Of a stretch of 64,000 nt of DNA, positions 63,208 through 64,000 are shown piece by piece. The notes under the pieces are model-generated. The model ran no database searches and was not told where the DNA came from. It saw nothing but the letters and a program-made list of their open reading frames with translations. Position 1 is the first letter of the stretch. The number at the start of each line of letters is the position of its first letter. Location: positions 744,001-808,000 of the forward strand of contig CAVWRJ010000025.1 of NCBI GenBank assembly GCA_963757335.1, written 5' to 3'. The stretch is from DASQPA01 sp963757335 (GTDB lineage: Bacteria > Acidobacteriota > Thermoanaerobaculia > Multivoradales > UBA5704). The position numbers were made by a program, and so were the translations under genes.

Positions 63208-64000
63208 ATGACCCTCCGCCGCGCCGTGGCCGTCTTTGGGGCCGCCGTTCTGAGCTTCGCCCTGCCGTTGCGGGCCGCCGGGCCCGCTGACAGAGTCGCT
63301 GCCGCCGGAGTATGGCGGCCGGTGGGACCCTATGGCGGCACGGTGACCGCCCTGGCGGTCGATCCATCCAACCCCGCCTCGGTACTCGCCGGGACCCAAT
63401 CGAACGGGATCTTTCACAGCTCCAACGGCGGCGCGACCTGGGACCGGTCCGGCCCGAGCAACACCTTCACCCTCAAGATCGTGTTCGATCCGCGGCACCG
63501 CGGGACGGCCTATGCCGGCATCGGCAACGACCTCGTGAAGACGGCCGACGGCGGCCAGTCCTGGACCTCCGCCGCCCGCGGGCTGCCAACGGGAGAGGAC
63601 TTCTACGTTTTCGAGATCGCGGTCGATCCGCGCCAGGCCTCGACGGTTTATGCCGTGACGTCCGCCGGCTTGTACAAGACGGCCGACGCGGCGGCGCACT
63701 GGTTCCACGTGGCTTCTCGCTTCCCGCGGGGAGGCGAGCGGGCGATCGATTCTGTCTCTTCGCCGGGAGGCGGGCTGGCGATCGATCCTGTGACGGCGAC
63801 CCTCTACCTCTGCACCGACGGAGGCCTCCTCCGCAGCGTTGACGGCGGCCTGAGGTGGAAGTCGTTCGGCCCCGCCGGAGTGGGCATGACCACCCTTGCG
63901 CTCGATCCCGGCAACCCCGACGTCCTCTACGCGGGCGGCGACAACGGCTTGTTCCGGTCGACCGATCACGGCGGGAGCTGGAGGCGAATCGGCAAGACGC
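63208..64000 (+). CDS. Secreted BNR/sortilin-type beta-propeller protein, 3' end outside window
   Basis: The ATG at 63208 follows GAAAGGAGACAGCC and starts a signal peptide (RRAVAVFGAAVLSFALPLRA). The frame stays open to the window end, giving 264 residues. Repeats of DPxxPxxLYAGxxxGLxxSxDGGxxW are plain: FHSSNGGATWDRSG, VKTADGGQSW, LLRSVDGGLRWKSF and FRSTDHGGSWRRI. This Asp-box pattern marks sialidase/photosystem-assembly/sortilin-like propellers. The protein is probably exported; ligand unknown. The gene is partial. Confidence 0.88.
   Translation, partial: MTLRRAVAVFGAAVLSFALPLRAAGPADRVAAAGVWRPVGPYGGTVTALAVDPSNPASVLAGTQSNGIFHSSNGGATWDRSGPSNTFTLKIVFDPRHRGTAYAGIGNDLVKTADGGQSWTSAARGLPTGEDFYVFEIAVDPRQASTVYAVTSAGLYKTADAAAHWFHVASRFPRGGERAIDSVSSPGGGLAIDPVTATLYLCTDGGLLRSVDGGLRWKSFGPAGVGMTTLALDPGNPDVLYAGGDNGLFRSTDHGGSWRRIGKT

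Overview
The window is GC-rich bacterial chromosome. Secreted proteins with a FadL-type porin, a TonB-type C-terminal domain, type VI secretion parts and a SPOR protein indicate a diderm. Gene content and the reverse-type integrase remnant would fit an Acidobacteriota-like lineage, but the taxon is an inference, not shown by a marker gene.

Layout. (1) 1-7.0 kb is an integron cassette array read on the minus strand: small genes (VOC protein, DUF5995-like, membrane protein, DUF3800, HNH nuclease, AbiJ-NTD-like protein, a PD-(D/E)xK-like protein) are separated by attC hairpins. No complete integrase is present; only a frameshifted 3' half of intI remains, in the same orientation as the cassettes. 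(2) 7.0-9.2 kb is a degraded strip with a transposase remnant and a 21-bp-period repeat array, then a degenerate PCD-like protein and a coiled-coil/Pro-Thr-tail protein. (3) 9.2-30.5 kb is mostly housekeeping: metG-tatD, hslO, larC, radC, a class III sirtuin, speB-like, ywbE, gluQ, oxidoreductases, a patatin-like lipase and a TonB-domain protein. Two toxin-antitoxin-like loci, an IS200-like element and a second 21-bp array interrupt it.

(4) 30.6-40.1 kb holds a FadL porin and a type VI secretion cluster on the minus strand (clpV, vgrG, a MORN-repeat protein, a SPOR protein). A PAAR spike gene lies beyond a VapBC pair and a MITE-like element. (5) 40.1-52.5 kb carries a methyltransferase, an acyl-CoA ligase, a large hybrid histidine kinase, a Bax-inhibitor-family membrane protein, an FAD oxidoreductase-SDR-thiolase operon, a broken serine hydrolase and threonine synthase. 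Two nearly identical, inverted ~295-bp MITE-like copies at 38.6 and 46.7 kb bracket an ~8-kb segment. (6) 52.5-54.4 kb has a second coiled-coil/Pro-Thr-tail gene behind a structured leader, a strong terminator, the third 21-bp array and the 3' half of a tRNA-Phe. (7) 54.6-62.0 kb looks like a defence island: a PLD-SNF2 helicase broken by several frameshifts, coupled to an intact 1,314-aa Eco57I-like methyltransferase fused to a Schlafen/AlbA_2 domain. (8) 62-63 kb has an XRE regulator and a HicA-like toxin, each behind an identical 40-bp promoter copy. The window ends inside a secreted beta-propeller protein.

The most unusual signals are in the non-coding DNA. One is a family of ~90-bp hairpin elements with a conserved core but arms that differ between copies while staying self-complementary; two copies have apparent target-site duplications. 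Another is three 21-bp-period arrays with unrelated sequences but the same architecture. Frameshifts cluster in accessory genes (intI, serine hydrolase, helicase), so decay and assembly error both need to be considered.
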